Shown in pieces: positions 55,471 to 63,631 of a stretch of 64,000 nucleotides of DNA. The number at the start of each line of letters is the position of its first letter. The first letter of the stretch is position 1. The DNA comes from Hyphomicrobiales bacterium (lineage in GTDB: Bacteria; Pseudomonadota; Alphaproteobacteria; Rhizobiales; Rhizobiaceae), in NCBI GenBank assembly GCA_900471515.1, contig UCFC01000031.1, positions 1-64,000 of the forward strand, given 5' to 3'. A program made the translations under genes and the position numbers. The notes beneath the pieces are model-generated. The model saw only the letters and a program-made list of their open reading frames with translations, made no database searches and had not been told where the DNA came from.

Positions 55471-55779
55471 ATGTCGCACTTTCTTGCCAAGGCTTCGCTT
55501 GCCGCACTAATTGCTCTGAGTTCCATCCCACTTGCCGGCTCCGCCGCCGTCGCCGCGCCCCAGACCGATTTCGTCGTCAAGGCGCAATATCATTATCGCC
55601 CGCCGGTTCGCGGCTGCTCGCCGATGGAGGCCATCCGCAAGGCCCGCTATTCCGGCCTGCGCGATGTGCGCATTTCCAACATTACGCCGCGCCGGGTTGT
55701 CGTTGCCGGCCGCGATCGCCGTGGCTGGGACCGCATGACCTTCGCCAATGTGCGCGGCTGCCCGCTCATGTATCGCTGA
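55471..55779 (+). CDS. Small secreted protein, ITPRRVVV family
   Basis: A 102-residue exported protein. The N-terminus MSHFLAKASLAALIALSSIP is a signal peptide with cleavage near AVAAP. The mature part has one Cys pair (RGCSPMEAI and RGCPLMYR) and the motif SNITPRRVVVAGRDRRGWDR, then TFANVRGC. It shares its whole layout with the next gene at 55932. The function is unknown. A gagga RBS precedes the ATG at 55471. Confidence 0.8.
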   Translation: MSHFLAKASLAALIALSSIPLAGSAAVAAPQTDFVVKAQYHYRPPVRGCSPMEAIRKARYSGLRDVRISNITPRRVVVAGRDRRGWDRMTFANVRGCPLMYR

Positions 55780-55931
55780 TTTTTTCGGCCAGGGCCGGGA
55801 AAACGCGCGCCCGGGCCGTTTTGCCTTGACCGCGACACTTTCGCCCGTCTTCTCTCGGAACTGTATGTAAGTGATTCCGAAACAAGCTTCGGCAATTGCC
55901 GGCGCGGCTATCAACCACGAGGATCTTTTTC

Positions 55932-56288
55932 ATGATGCAGTTTCTGGCGAAGGCAGGGTTTGCAGCCCTTCTTTCCGCTGCTGCGCTGGCCGGCACGGTT
56001 GCGCCGGCTTCCGCACAGGTCAATATCATTATCGGCGAGCCCGACCGTCGTCCGCCGCCGCCGGATTGGCGCCGTCCGCCTCCGCCGCCGCTGCCGGGTT
56101 ACGGCCGTCCGCCGCGTGGCGGCTGCAATCCGCGCATGGCGGAAAATATCGCCGAGGATTACGGCCTGCGCCGCACGCATGTCGTGGATATCACGCCGCG
56201 CCGTGTCGTCGTGCAGGGCTGGAGCCGTCGCGGCCCCGACGAGATGACCTTCGGCAACGTTCGCGGTTGCCCGCTGCTGCGCCGCTGA
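55932..56288 (+). CDS. Small secreted protein, ITPRRVVV family (paralogue)
   Basis: A 118-residue exported protein with signal peptide MMQFLAKAGFAALLSAAALA, cleaved near ASA. The mature part begins with a Pro/Arg-rich segment (DRRPPPPDWRRPPPPPLPG). It then resembles the upstream gene: GGCNPRMAENIAEDYGLRRT, DITPRRVVVQGWSRRGPDEM and FGNVRGCPLL. The upstream sequences of the two genes also share the RBS CCACGAGGA. It ends before a bidirectional terminator. Function unknown; tandem duplication is clear. Confidence 0.8.
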   Translation: MMQFLAKAGFAALLSAAALAGTVAPASAQVNIIIGEPDRRPPPPDWRRPPPPPLPGYGRPPRGGCNPRMAENIAEDYGLRRTHVVDITPRRVVVQGWSRRGPDEMTFGNVRGCPLLRR

Positions 56289-56316
56289 TATCAGGCGCCC
56301 GACCGCCTATCGCATA

Positions 56317-56349
56317 AAAACCGCCCTTGCCGACAGCAGGGGCGGTTTT
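56317..56349. terminator. Bidirectional terminator between convergent genes
   Basis: AAAACCGCCC (56317-56326) pairs with GGGCGGTTTT (56340-56349) around a 13-base loop, between the convergent secreted-protein and SIMPL genes. It has T-rich tails on both strands. Confidence 0.85.
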
Positions 56350-56400
56350 CTTTTGCGCGGCTTTCCGGCAGGGCGGGGCGCCGAAGCGCCCCCACGGACC

Positions 56401-57144
56401 TTACTGCTCGATTGCGAAGGTCACGCTGACGGTGACGTTGTAGCTGTTCTCGCCGCCCTGGACCGGCACGGAAGCGGCATCGGCGGCTTCCTTCATCATC
56501 GCGGTGCGGTAGACCGGCTGTGGCATCGGGCGCACGACATTCTCGCTGATTTCGATGACGCGGCCGATCTTGACGCCGGCGGCCTCGCTCAGTGTCTTCG
56601 CCTTCTTGATCGCGTTGGCGACGGCATCCTTGCGGGCGGCCTCAAGCGCCGCTTCCGGCTTGTCGTTGGTGAACTGGATATCGCCGCCCTGATTGACGCC
56701 GAGAGTGACGGACTGGTCGATGATCTCGCCCAGTTTGGACAGGTCGCGGACGCGCACCGTGACCGAGTTGCTGGTCTGATAGCCGATCAGCTGCGGCGGC
56801 TGCGGCTGGTTGTCGACCGGCTGCGGGTAATTGTACTGCGGCTGGATCGAGAAGCCCGAGGTCTGCAGGTCGCGGTCGGCAATGCCGCTCTTCTTCAGCG
56901 CGGCGAGCACCTCGCTCATCGCCTTGTTGTTTTCGTCGAGCGCTTCGCGGGCGGTCTTTGCCTGCTTGACCACGGCCAGATTGACGACGGCCATATCGGG
57001 AGCCAGCGTCGATTCGCCCTCTGCGGACACATTGATGACCGCTTCGCGCGGCCGGCTCTCCTGCGCCAGAAGCGGAGCGGATGCCGCCAGCGGCAGGCTC
57101 AGAAAGGCTGTCAGAAGGGCAGTCTTGGTATAGTTCGGCGCCAT
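56401..57144 (-). CDS. SIMPL domain (DUF541) exported protein
   Basis: A 247-residue protein with signal peptide (TALLTAFLSLPLAASAPLLA), cleaved near AQE. A SIMPL/DUF541 domain follows, with VINVSAEGESTLAPDMAVVN near the mature N-terminus, then NKAMSEVLAALKKSGIADRD and LGVNQGGDIQFTNDKPEAAL. The family includes periplasmic stress proteins (for example BP26/OMP28 of Brucella, a known antigen). The start MAPNYTKTALL fits the signal. Single gene ending at a bidirectional terminator. Confidence 0.92.
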   Translation of the reverse strand: MAPNYTKTALLTAFLSLPLAASAPLLAQESRPREAVINVSAEGESTLAPDMAVVNLAVVKQAKTAREALDENNKAMSEVLAALKKSGIADRDLQTSGFSIQPQYNYPQPVDNQPQPPQLIGYQTSNSVTVRVRDLSKLGEIIDQSVTLGVNQGGDIQFTNDKPEAALEAARKDAVANAIKKAKTLSEAAGVKIGRVIEISENVVRPMPQPVYRTAMMKEAADAASVPVQGGENSYNVTVSVTFAIEQ

Positions 57145-57374
57145 GTTCGTTCCTCGGCTGTTTGCGTCCCTGCGCGCTTTGTGTCTGGGGATTGTGAAGC
57201 TATTGCGGCAGAAACCGATAAGGGAAAAGCTTTACCATGACGATTGTTTTCGACTAAAGGGTGTGGAGGGGCAATCAACGCATGGTAGATAATGCGAGCA
57301 TGTGGCTGTTGCCCGCGGTTCAGCCGCGACTTATAGAGAACCGCATTTCCGTCTCCTGCTGAAGTTTCGCCTCT

Positions 57375-58112
57375 ATGAAAATCGGTGCCTATGTCATCAA
57401 CCTGAACCGTTCCATCGCCCGCTGGGAAGGGCTGTCGCGGAAGGCCAGTTCGCTTGGGCTCGACGTCGTCAGGATATCCGGGGTGGATGGCTCGCAGATC
57501 GAGGCCCACGACAAGGCTGATATCGACAGGCGGCAGTTTCTTCTTCGCAACGGCAGGAACTATCTGCCGGGCGAGCACGGCTGCTATCGCAGCCACGTCA
57601 AGGCGCTGACCGAGTTTCTCGACAGCGGCAACGATGCGGCGATCATCATGGAGGACGATGTCGAACTGCAGGCCGATCTGATCGAGCGCGCGGAAGCCGT
57701 GCTTGCCGCGCTCCCGAAAGCGGAACTGGTCAAGCTGCTGAACCACCGCTCCAAGGGGTTCATGCAGAAGGCGACGACGAAATTCGGCGATGCCATAGGC
57801 CGTTGCATCCACGGGCCGCAGGGCTCGGCCGCCTGTTATCTGGTCACGCGATCGGGGGCAGGCAAGCTCCTGCGGACCATGGCCGTCATGGTCTATCCCT
57901 TCGATGTGGCATTAGAGCGCGGGTGGTCTACCGAGGTTAATACCTTTACGGTCAAGAACAATCTGATAGAGCTAGGGCCGAACAGCCACGAGACCGCGAT
58001 TGCGACGAAGCTCGACTACAGGCGGCAGAAATTCAAGGGAATACGCCGCTCCGTCACGCATCTGCTTCGCGCCGCCGATTATGCAAGAAGGGTGCAATAT
58101 TCTCTATGGTAG
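57375..58112 (+). CDS. Glycosyltransferase family 25 (LPS/LOS biosynthesis)
   Basis: A 245-residue transferase of GT25, adding sugar (often galactose) to lipooligosaccharide or surface glycans. It starts MKIGAYVINLNRSIARWEGL, then has LPGEHGCYRSHVKALTEFLD, and the metal/donor motif IIMEDDVELQADL. The C-terminal region has GPQGSAACYLVTRSGAGKLL. It overlaps the O-antigen ligase gene by 7 bp, implying translational coupling and a role in polysaccharide assembly. Acceptor unknown. Confidence 0.9.
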   Translation: MKIGAYVINLNRSIARWEGLSRKASSLGLDVVRISGVDGSQIEAHDKADIDRRQFLLRNGRNYLPGEHGCYRSHVKALTEFLDSGNDAAIIMEDDVELQADLIERAEAVLAALPKAELVKLLNHRSKGFMQKATTKFGDAIGRCIHGPQGSAACYLVTRSGAGKLLRTMAVMVYPFDVALERGWSTEVNTFTVKNNLIELGPNSHETAIATKLDYRRQKFKGIRRSVTHLLRAADYARRVQYSLW

Positions 58113-59452
58113 CGAGCGAAGAGCCGATCGCCACGCCCTCCCGCGTCAAATCCGTCCTTGTCATCCTGTGGCTGCTGATGATTTCGGCTCCCATCGTGGA
58201 AAGCGATACCTATCGCTATGTGGCGCTGCTGCTGATCGGGACGACCTTCGTCTGGTTCAAGCCGAATCTGAACCTGCTGCGGCGCGACTGGCTGGCGAAT
58301 GCCTGTATCGTATGGGGCGCCTATGCGCTGCTGCGCTTCCTTTTCGGCCTGATCGTCGACGGCGAGAAAGGCGCGTCGGACTGGCTCTATGCCTTTCCGC
58401 TGTTTTTCCCCGCGGTCGGCATCGCGCTTTATTCCGGGCGCAAACATGTCGAAACGGTCTTTGCGATCTATTTCCCGGTGGCGCTTGCCGCGCTGCTGGT
58501 CTCCACCGACTACCGGCTGATCCTTGAAGGCGACGTGCGCATTTCGCCGCTCTACCACAACAACCTCATTCATGGCGCGATCGGCTGCGGTTTCCTGATG
58601 ATCGGCGCCTTCTACTGGCTGTTGAATGCCTGGGAGACCGGCAAGCTGGCGCGCCGTTCCGGTGCGTGGATCATTGCCGTCAGCATGTCGATTATCGCGC
58701 TCTGCCTCTTCAATATCTACGGCTCGAAGGCGAAGGGCGTCTGGCTGAGCCTCGTTCTCGTCGGGCCTCTCATGCTCGCTTCGCTGCTGCTTTACGCAGA
58801 CAGGCGCCGTGCCGCCGTTGCGGGTCTGGTCGCTTTGCTCTTCATTTCGCTCGGGATCTGGGTCGGCTGGAACAGTATCTGGACCTTCGCCGGCCCGACC
58901 TATGAGGCCGCCGCGCGGATCGCCACAGAGGTTTCGCAGCGCGGGGGAGTGTGGAACGCTGTCGCCGCCGCCATTGCGTCCAGCGATACGCCGAATGCCA
59001 TGAGCGAGCGGCTGCAGCTCTGGGCGAACGCTTCGGAAGTGATTGCCCAGGCGCCGTTCTTTGGCGCCGGAAACCATTGGCTCACGCTCTGGCGCTCGAC
59101 CACCTATGCCAGCGTGCCTTACACGCTTCTCCACAACGGCTATTTCGAAATGCTCGTCCGCCACGGGCTGTTCGGCATCGTGGTTTTCGCCATTCTGGCG
59201 GGCGCCATGTACAGGCGCGTCGTGGCCGCGCGGAGGCAGAGGCTGATCAGCCTCAGCGCATTGCTGGCCTACACGATGGTGACGCTGTTCTTCCTTGGAA
59301 CGATCCTGTCCAATTCCAACAACCGGCTGGCAATCGGCGAATCGTTCTTCTTCGTGTTTTCCGCGGTCGCGTTCGCCTGCGGGATCATGGTGAAGAAGGG
59401 GGAGATCAGGCAGGAGACCGGCATCGTATCTCGGGACCGGAAGGCTGCCTGA
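58106..59452 (+). CDS. O-antigen ligase family protein (WaaL/Wzy-like)
   Basis: A 448-residue integral membrane protein with 10-12 hydrophobic segments. The large periplasmic loop (about residues 260-345) includes FFGAGNHWLTLWRSTTYASV and HNGYFEMLVRHGLFGIVVFA, the Wzy_C/O-antigen ligase signature with a conserved His. It joins polymerised O-antigen to the lipid A core, or polymerises another glycan. Start at 58106 overlaps the GT25 gene by 7 bp. It is the second gene of a two-gene surface-glycan unit. Confidence 0.9.
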   Translation: MVASEEPIATPSRVKSVLVILWLLMISAPIVESDTYRYVALLLIGTTFVWFKPNLNLLRRDWLANACIVWGAYALLRFLFGLIVDGEKGASDWLYAFPLFFPAVGIALYSGRKHVETVFAIYFPVALAALLVSTDYRLILEGDVRISPLYHNNLIHGAIGCGFLMIGAFYWLLNAWETGKLARRSGAWIIAVSMSIIALCLFNIYGSKAKGVWLSLVLVGPLMLASLLLYADRRRAAVAGLVALLFISLGIWVGWNSIWTFAGPTYEAAARIATEVSQRGGVWNAVAAAIASSDTPNAMSERLQLWANASEVIAQAPFFGAGNHWLTLWRSTTYASVPYTLLHNGYFEMLVRHGLFGIVVFAILAGAMYRRVVAARRQRLISLSALLAYTMVTLFFLGTILSNSNNRLAIGESFFFVFSAVAFACGIMVKKGEIRQETGIVSRDRKAA

Positions 59453-59515
59453 GAGGGTCGGGGACCTCAGCCCAAAGGCATTGCAGAGCGCCCCTGCAAC
59501 GGAGCGCCCGCGTTG

Positions 59516-59662
59516 TCAGATACCGAAATCGTCCAGAAACGAAGGATGGATGGCGGTTTTGCGTGCCTCGCGCGCATCACGATAGCGCTGCTGGGCAGAA
59601 CCGAAACCATTGACGATCCGTCGCATGAGGCCGCTTTTGCGGCGTTTGAAAATCAGGGGCAT
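59516..59662 (-). CDS. Small basic protein, 48 residues, DUF1127-like
   Basis: A 48-residue protein, MPLIFKRRKSGLMRRIVNGF continuing with YRDAREARKTAIHPSFLDDF. The basic helix followed by DFGI is reminiscent of short DUF1127-like proteins that bind RNA or control phosphate and C1 metabolism in alphaproteobacteria. The start at 59662 has a GTGAG RBS; a longer frame to 59749 has no support. It is alone between two large genes on the other strand. Coding is probable; the family assignment is weak. Confidence 0.5.
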   Translation of the reverse strand: MPLIFKRRKSGLMRRIVNGFGSAQQRYRDAREARKTAIHPSFLDDFGI

Positions 59663-59876
59663 AGAAAGCTCACTTTTTCTTATTTTTGTTAGCCGGCGAG
59701 CATATAATTTGTGCGCGATGCTGCAGCAATGGGCATTTTGGCATGCCACCTATGCAGAATATGACAGTGATATGACATCGGGCGCAACGTCTCGTTGTCC
59801 ATTGCAGCCAATGGCATCGGTTATGGCGGTCATGTAAGATGCCGGCCATGTCGTCCTTTCGGGGGAAGAGACGGAC

Positions 59877-62093
59877 ATGGAACGCCGCCTTGCAGCAGTA
59901 CTGATTGCCGACATTGTGGGCTATGGCCGTCTAAGCCAGGTCGACGAGGAGGGCACGCGTCTGCGTTTCCAGGCAGATCTGAGGGACGTCGTCGCGCCGC
60001 TGATCGCGCGCCACAGCGGACGGCTGGTCAAGACGATGGGCGATGGGCTGCTGGTCGAATTCCACAGCGTCGTCGACGCCATGAACTGCGCCATAGACGT
60101 GCAGAAGCAGAAGGCCGAACGGAATGTCGGCGTTCACGCCGACCGGCGCCTGGACTTTCGCATCGGCATCAACCTGGGCGACATTATCGTCGAGGGCGAG
60201 GATATCCATGGCGACGGCGTCAATCTCGCCGACCGGATGCAGGCGCTCGCAGAGCCCGGCGGAATCGCGATCTCGGGTGCGGCCTACGACCAGGTGAAAT
60301 CGAAGCTCGCGGTCGGTTTCGTCTCTCTCGGCACTCAAAGGGTCAAAAGCATCGCCGAACCCGTGCGTGTCTACCGCGTGGTGTTCGATCCGGCCGCGGC
60401 GAAGACGTTTGCCAACCTGCGCAGCTATCTCGGCCGCCGGCGCACCGCGGCGATCGCCGCCGCCGCCGTCCTCGCCATTCTGGCGGGGGCGGCACTGTGG
60501 TGGCAGCCGTGGGGGCTGCTCGAAAGCCCGTCCTTGACCCAGCGCTTCGCCTATCCCCTGCCGGACAAGCCTTCCGTTGCCGTTCTGCCGTTCATCAATG
60601 TCAGCGGCGACGTGGCGCACGATCATCTTGCCGAAGGCCTGACCGACGATCTGATTACGGAACTGTCGAAAGTTTCCGGCCTGTTCGTCATCGCGCGCCA
60701 TTCCGTTTTCGCGGTGCGCGACGATGGCGGCAAGATACAGGACGTGGCGGCCGAACTCGGGGTTCACTACGTCCTAGAGGGCACGTTGCAGCGCGCCGGT
60801 TCGCGATTGCGCATCAACGTCAAACTGATCGATGCGCTGACCGGGCTTTCGATCTGGGCCGAGCGCTATGACCGCGAATATGCCGATCTCTTTGCGGTGC
60901 AGGACGACGTCATCAGCAAGATTATCGCCGCACTTGCCATCAGGCTCAGCGACGGCGAGCGCACGCAGCTGGCGCAGATCCCGACGGAAAATCTCGAAGC
61001 CTATGATTATTACATGCGCGCCGAACAGGCGGGGCTCACCTATGGAGACGTGGCGACCTATCGTGAGGCGCTGTCCTATTACCAGAAGGCGATCGATCTC
61101 GATCCGAATTTTGCCGATGCGCATGCGGGAATCGCGCGGATTGCCGTCGATGTCTGGCGCAACGACTACAATATCCTCTGGTCGGCCGCCGTTGCCCGCA
61201 AGATCGCCTACGACGCGGCAGGGGAGGCGCTGAAGATCGATCCGAACAATGCGCGCGCGCATACGGTGCTTGCCCTCCTGCAACTGGTCGACGGGCGCCA
61301 GACGGAGGCGCTGATTTCGGCCAACCGCGCCGTGCAGGCGCAGCCGAGCGATGCCGAAGCCTATGCCAACCTGGCGCTGGTGCTTGCGCATATCGGCAAT
61401 CACGAGCAGGCGGTCGAGGAAATGGAGAAAGCGCTGCGTTTCGATCCTTCGCCTTCGGCAGGCTTCCAGCTGCTGGCCGGCATCGTTTTCTACATCGTCG
61501 GAGACGAGGACCGGGCGATCTCGCTGATGGAGGCCGCCCGCGACGCCTTGCCCAATGCGGAGGCGGCACGCGAATATCTGACGGCGGCCTATATAGACGA
61601 CGGGGACAGGACGCGCAGCCTGCAGGAGAAAACCAAGCTGCTCGAACTCTTTTCCGAGAGCAACCTGACCTATTACAGCTATCTCTACGACTACTGGCGC
61701 AGCGACGATCTGAGCAAGCATCTCGGCCGCCTGCGCAAAGCCGGCATTCCGGACTGGCCCTTTGGTTTCCAGGGCGAGAAGGGCGATCTCGTCACCGGCG
61801 AAGAGCTGCGCGACCTCATCGGCGACAAGACCTGGACCGGCAAACACCGCAACGGCACGCAGTTCGTGCAGTTCTTCGACAAGGCGGGCAATACCGCCTA
61901 TCGCAGCGCCAATACGAACATTACCGGCACTGTCGAAATCAGGGGAGACTGGCTCTGCGAGAAATTTCCGGGCTATTTCCTCGACCGGATGGTCTGCGGC
62001 AACGTCTACCGCAATCACGCCACCGAAGAGCCCGGCGCGACATATGTGCATGTCACGCCGCAGGCGCTGAAATTCTTCTCGATCGAGCGCTGA
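59877..62093 (+). CDS. Class III adenylate/guanylate cyclase with TolB-like, TPR and C-terminal domains
   Basis: A 738-residue signal protein. The cyclase domain (about 1-175) keeps the metal Asp12 (VLIADIVGYGRL) and Asp56 (LVKTMGDGLLVEF). A membrane helix (about 194-214) follows, then a TolB/FlgO-like domain (about 225-345: PSVAVLPFINVSGDVAHDHL, YVLEGTLQRAGSRLRINVKL). Three or more TPRs follow (about 370-590, for example AYANLALVLAHIGNHEQAVE). The C-terminal domain (about 630-735) starts LIGDKTWTGKHRNG and resembles the DUF995-type fold, with paired cysteines in WLCEKFPGYFLDRMVCGN. The cyclase is cytoplasmic and the rest periplasmic, so it could report envelope state. Confidence 0.9.
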   Translation: MERRLAAVLIADIVGYGRLSQVDEEGTRLRFQADLRDVVAPLIARHSGRLVKTMGDGLLVEFHSVVDAMNCAIDVQKQKAERNVGVHADRRLDFRIGINLGDIIVEGEDIHGDGVNLADRMQALAEPGGIAISGAAYDQVKSKLAVGFVSLGTQRVKSIAEPVRVYRVVFDPAAAKTFANLRSYLGRRRTAAIAAAAVLAILAGAALWWQPWGLLESPSLTQRFAYPLPDKPSVAVLPFINVSGDVAHDHLAEGLTDDLITELSKVSGLFVIARHSVFAVRDDGGKIQDVAAELGVHYVLEGTLQRAGSRLRINVKLIDALTGLSIWAERYDREYADLFAVQDDVISKIIAALAIRLSDGERTQLAQIPTENLEAYDYYMRAEQAGLTYGDVATYREALSYYQKAIDLDPNFADAHAGIARIAVDVWRNDYNILWSAAVARKIAYDAAGEALKIDPNNARAHTVLALLQLVDGRQTEALISANRAVQAQPSDAEAYANLALVLAHIGNHEQAVEEMEKALRFDPSPSAGFQLLAGIVFYIVGDEDRAISLMEAARDALPNAEAAREYLTAAYIDDGDRTRSLQEKTKLLELFSESNLTYYSYLYDYWRSDDLSKHLGRLRKAGIPDWPFGFQGEKGDLVTGEELRDLIGDKTWTGKHRNGTQFVQFFDKAGNTAYRSANTNITGTVEIRGDWLCEKFPGYFLDRMVCGNVYRNHATEEPGATYVHVTPQALKFFSIER

Positions 62094-62127
62094 CGGGCAA
62101 AGCCCGGATTGTCAAAAGGGCAGCCGC

Positions 62128-62640
62128 CTATTGGGCGGACGGATGCTGCCAGTCCTTCTGCGCCTTTTCCGAGATCAGGATGTTCTGCACTTCCGACCAG
62201 TGCTTCTGGGAATCGACCACTTTCGTCGGGTTCTTCACCAGTCCCTCGGCGGCCCCCGGATCGTAGCTGATATAGAGCTTGCCGTCGATGATCCGCCAGG
62301 CATTCGGGTCGATATTGGTCGTCACCGTTCCGAAGGACACGCCATCGGCGCAGTAGCCGCCATATTGCGGGGCATATTTGCCGGGATCCTTGACGAACAT
62401 GTCGCGATGTTCGGCGCTGGCGAAATACCAGGTCGCGCCCAGCCAGTGGTGGGAATATTGCGGCGATCCCTGCACCGCCTTGTCGTCGGTGAAATAGGCG
62501 ACCGGGTCGTAGCCCTTGATCGCCACATCCCCGAAATAGCCGGTATTGACGAAATCCTCCGCCGGGGCGGGTTCGGCAAGCAGCAGGACGGCAAGGCCGC
62601 CCATGGCCGCAGCCTTCACAAATCCATTCCAGTGAGACAT
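62128..62640 (-). CDS. YHS domain protein, exported
   Basis: A 170-residue protein with a signal peptide (AAAMGGLAVLLLAEPAPAE). A YHS domain follows, with GYFGDVAIKGYDPVAYFTDD, then HHWLGATWYFASAEHRDMFV and YAPQYGGYCADGVSFG, the conserved pattern of YHS domains thought to bind metal (copper or iron). It lies 30 bp downstream of an exported ankyrin protein gene on the same strand, so the two are probably co-transcribed. Role in the periplasm unknown. Confidence 0.9.
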   Translation of the reverse strand: MSHWNGFVKAAAMGGLAVLLLAEPAPAEDFVNTGYFGDVAIKGYDPVAYFTDDKAVQGSPQYSHHWLGATWYFASAEHRDMFVKDPGKYAPQYGGYCADGVSFGTVTTNIDPNAWRIIDGKLYISYDPGAAEGLVKNPTKVVDSQKHWSEVQNILISEKAQKDWQHPSAQ

Positions 62641-62670
62641 TTCATTGCTCCCGTTTCCAGGCGCGCACGG

Positions 62671-63261
62671 TCATTTGCGCTTCGTGCACTCGTCATAGAG
62701 CCACTGACCGGTAAGGTCCGCGCCCTGACAGGCGGCGCCCGCTTTCAACAATAGGGTGACGGAATCCCAGTGCGACCGCCATCCGGCCTGCGTCACCGGC
62801 GTGTAGCCGTTTCGTTCCTTCGGCTCGATATCGGCCTTCTGCGCGAGCAGGAAAGCAATGATATCGGCGTGGCCTTCTTCGGCCGCCGCGTGCAGCGGCG
62901 TCATGCTGTAGAAGTTCTTGTGGTCGTTGACCGAGGTGCCTCTCGCCACGAGAAGTTCCACGACATCGAGATGGCCGCCATAGGCCGCCGCATGCAGGGC
63001 CGTCAGCCCGCCCTTGTTGCGGATTTCGATGTCGCAGCCCCGGTCGAGAAGAAGGGCGACGACATCGGCCTTGCCCGAAAGAGCTGCGATCAGCAGCGCC
63101 GGCTCGCCGGTGGCGTCAGGCTCGGAGAGGTTTGCACCCTGATCCGCAAGCTGCCTGACGCGCTCGACATTGCCCTCGCGCGCAGCGTCATGCAGCGGTC
63201 CCGCCGAAGCGGCGGAAATCCCAAGGCCGAGACAGATGAAGCTTGCCCAAAACACATTCAT
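62671..63261 (-). CDS. Exported ankyrin-repeat protein
   Basis: A 196-residue protein with a signal peptide (MNVFWASFICLGLGISAASA). Four to five ankyrin repeats follow (about 20-165): GPLHDAAREGNVERVRQLAD, GEPALLIAALSGKADVVALL, ALHAAAYGGHLDVVELLVAR, TPLHAAAEEGHADIIAFLLA. It ends with a Cys pair near the C-terminus (AACQGADLTGQWLYDEC). The start at 63261 fits the signal peptide; 63294 would add a basic extension. It is upstream of the YHS gene, with which it likely forms a periplasmic pair. Confidence 0.88.
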   Translation of the reverse strand: MNVFWASFICLGLGISAASAGPLHDAAREGNVERVRQLADQGANLSEPDATGEPALLIAALSGKADVVALLLDRGCDIEIRNKGGLTALHAAAYGGHLDVVELLVARGTSVNDHKNFYSMTPLHAAAEEGHADIIAFLLAQKADIEPKERNGYTPVTQAGWRSHWDSVTLLLKAGAACQGADLTGQWLYDECTKRK

Positions 63262-63631
63262 CGCGCACCCCCGTCTTGCCATCCCTGGCCTCACAAGCGC
63301 GAAAACGTGGTTAAGCTACCATGAATATGCGCAACCGACAATAAATAGCGGTGTTGTCTGACACCAGTATCCGGAATATGTGGGAATCTCTGGGATTGTT
63401 TGGGAACTTGCGAAAACTGTCCGGAAATCAGGGCTTTCTGCGCCAAAAGCTCAAATTTGAGTGACGATCTTTTTGACATCCCCAAACAGCCTCACGCAAC
63501 AAAATTAGTCGATTGGGCGGGGAATCCCCAACTGCTTCGAAAAACCTTCAAAATCCCAAAAGCGCCTTCGAGCGGTCCTCAAATCCTGCAATTCGAGGCT
63601 TTTTGAATTTCAGATAGTGAGTAGATAGTTG
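63262..63631. other. Intergenic region between ankyrin gene and IS fragment
   Basis: About 370 bp with no supported gene. The sequence is less GC-rich than the genes nearby, with short repeated GGGAAT/TGGGAA stretches, and no tRNA, RNA family or att site is recognised. A 64-codon minus-strand frame (63291-63485) shows no family features. It could be old IS or decayed gene sequence. Confidence 0.4.

Noticed and set aside
63291-63485. 64-codon minus-strand ORF upstream of the ankyrin gene
   Set aside because: No RBS or family features, and it overlaps the likely promoter of the ankyrin gene.
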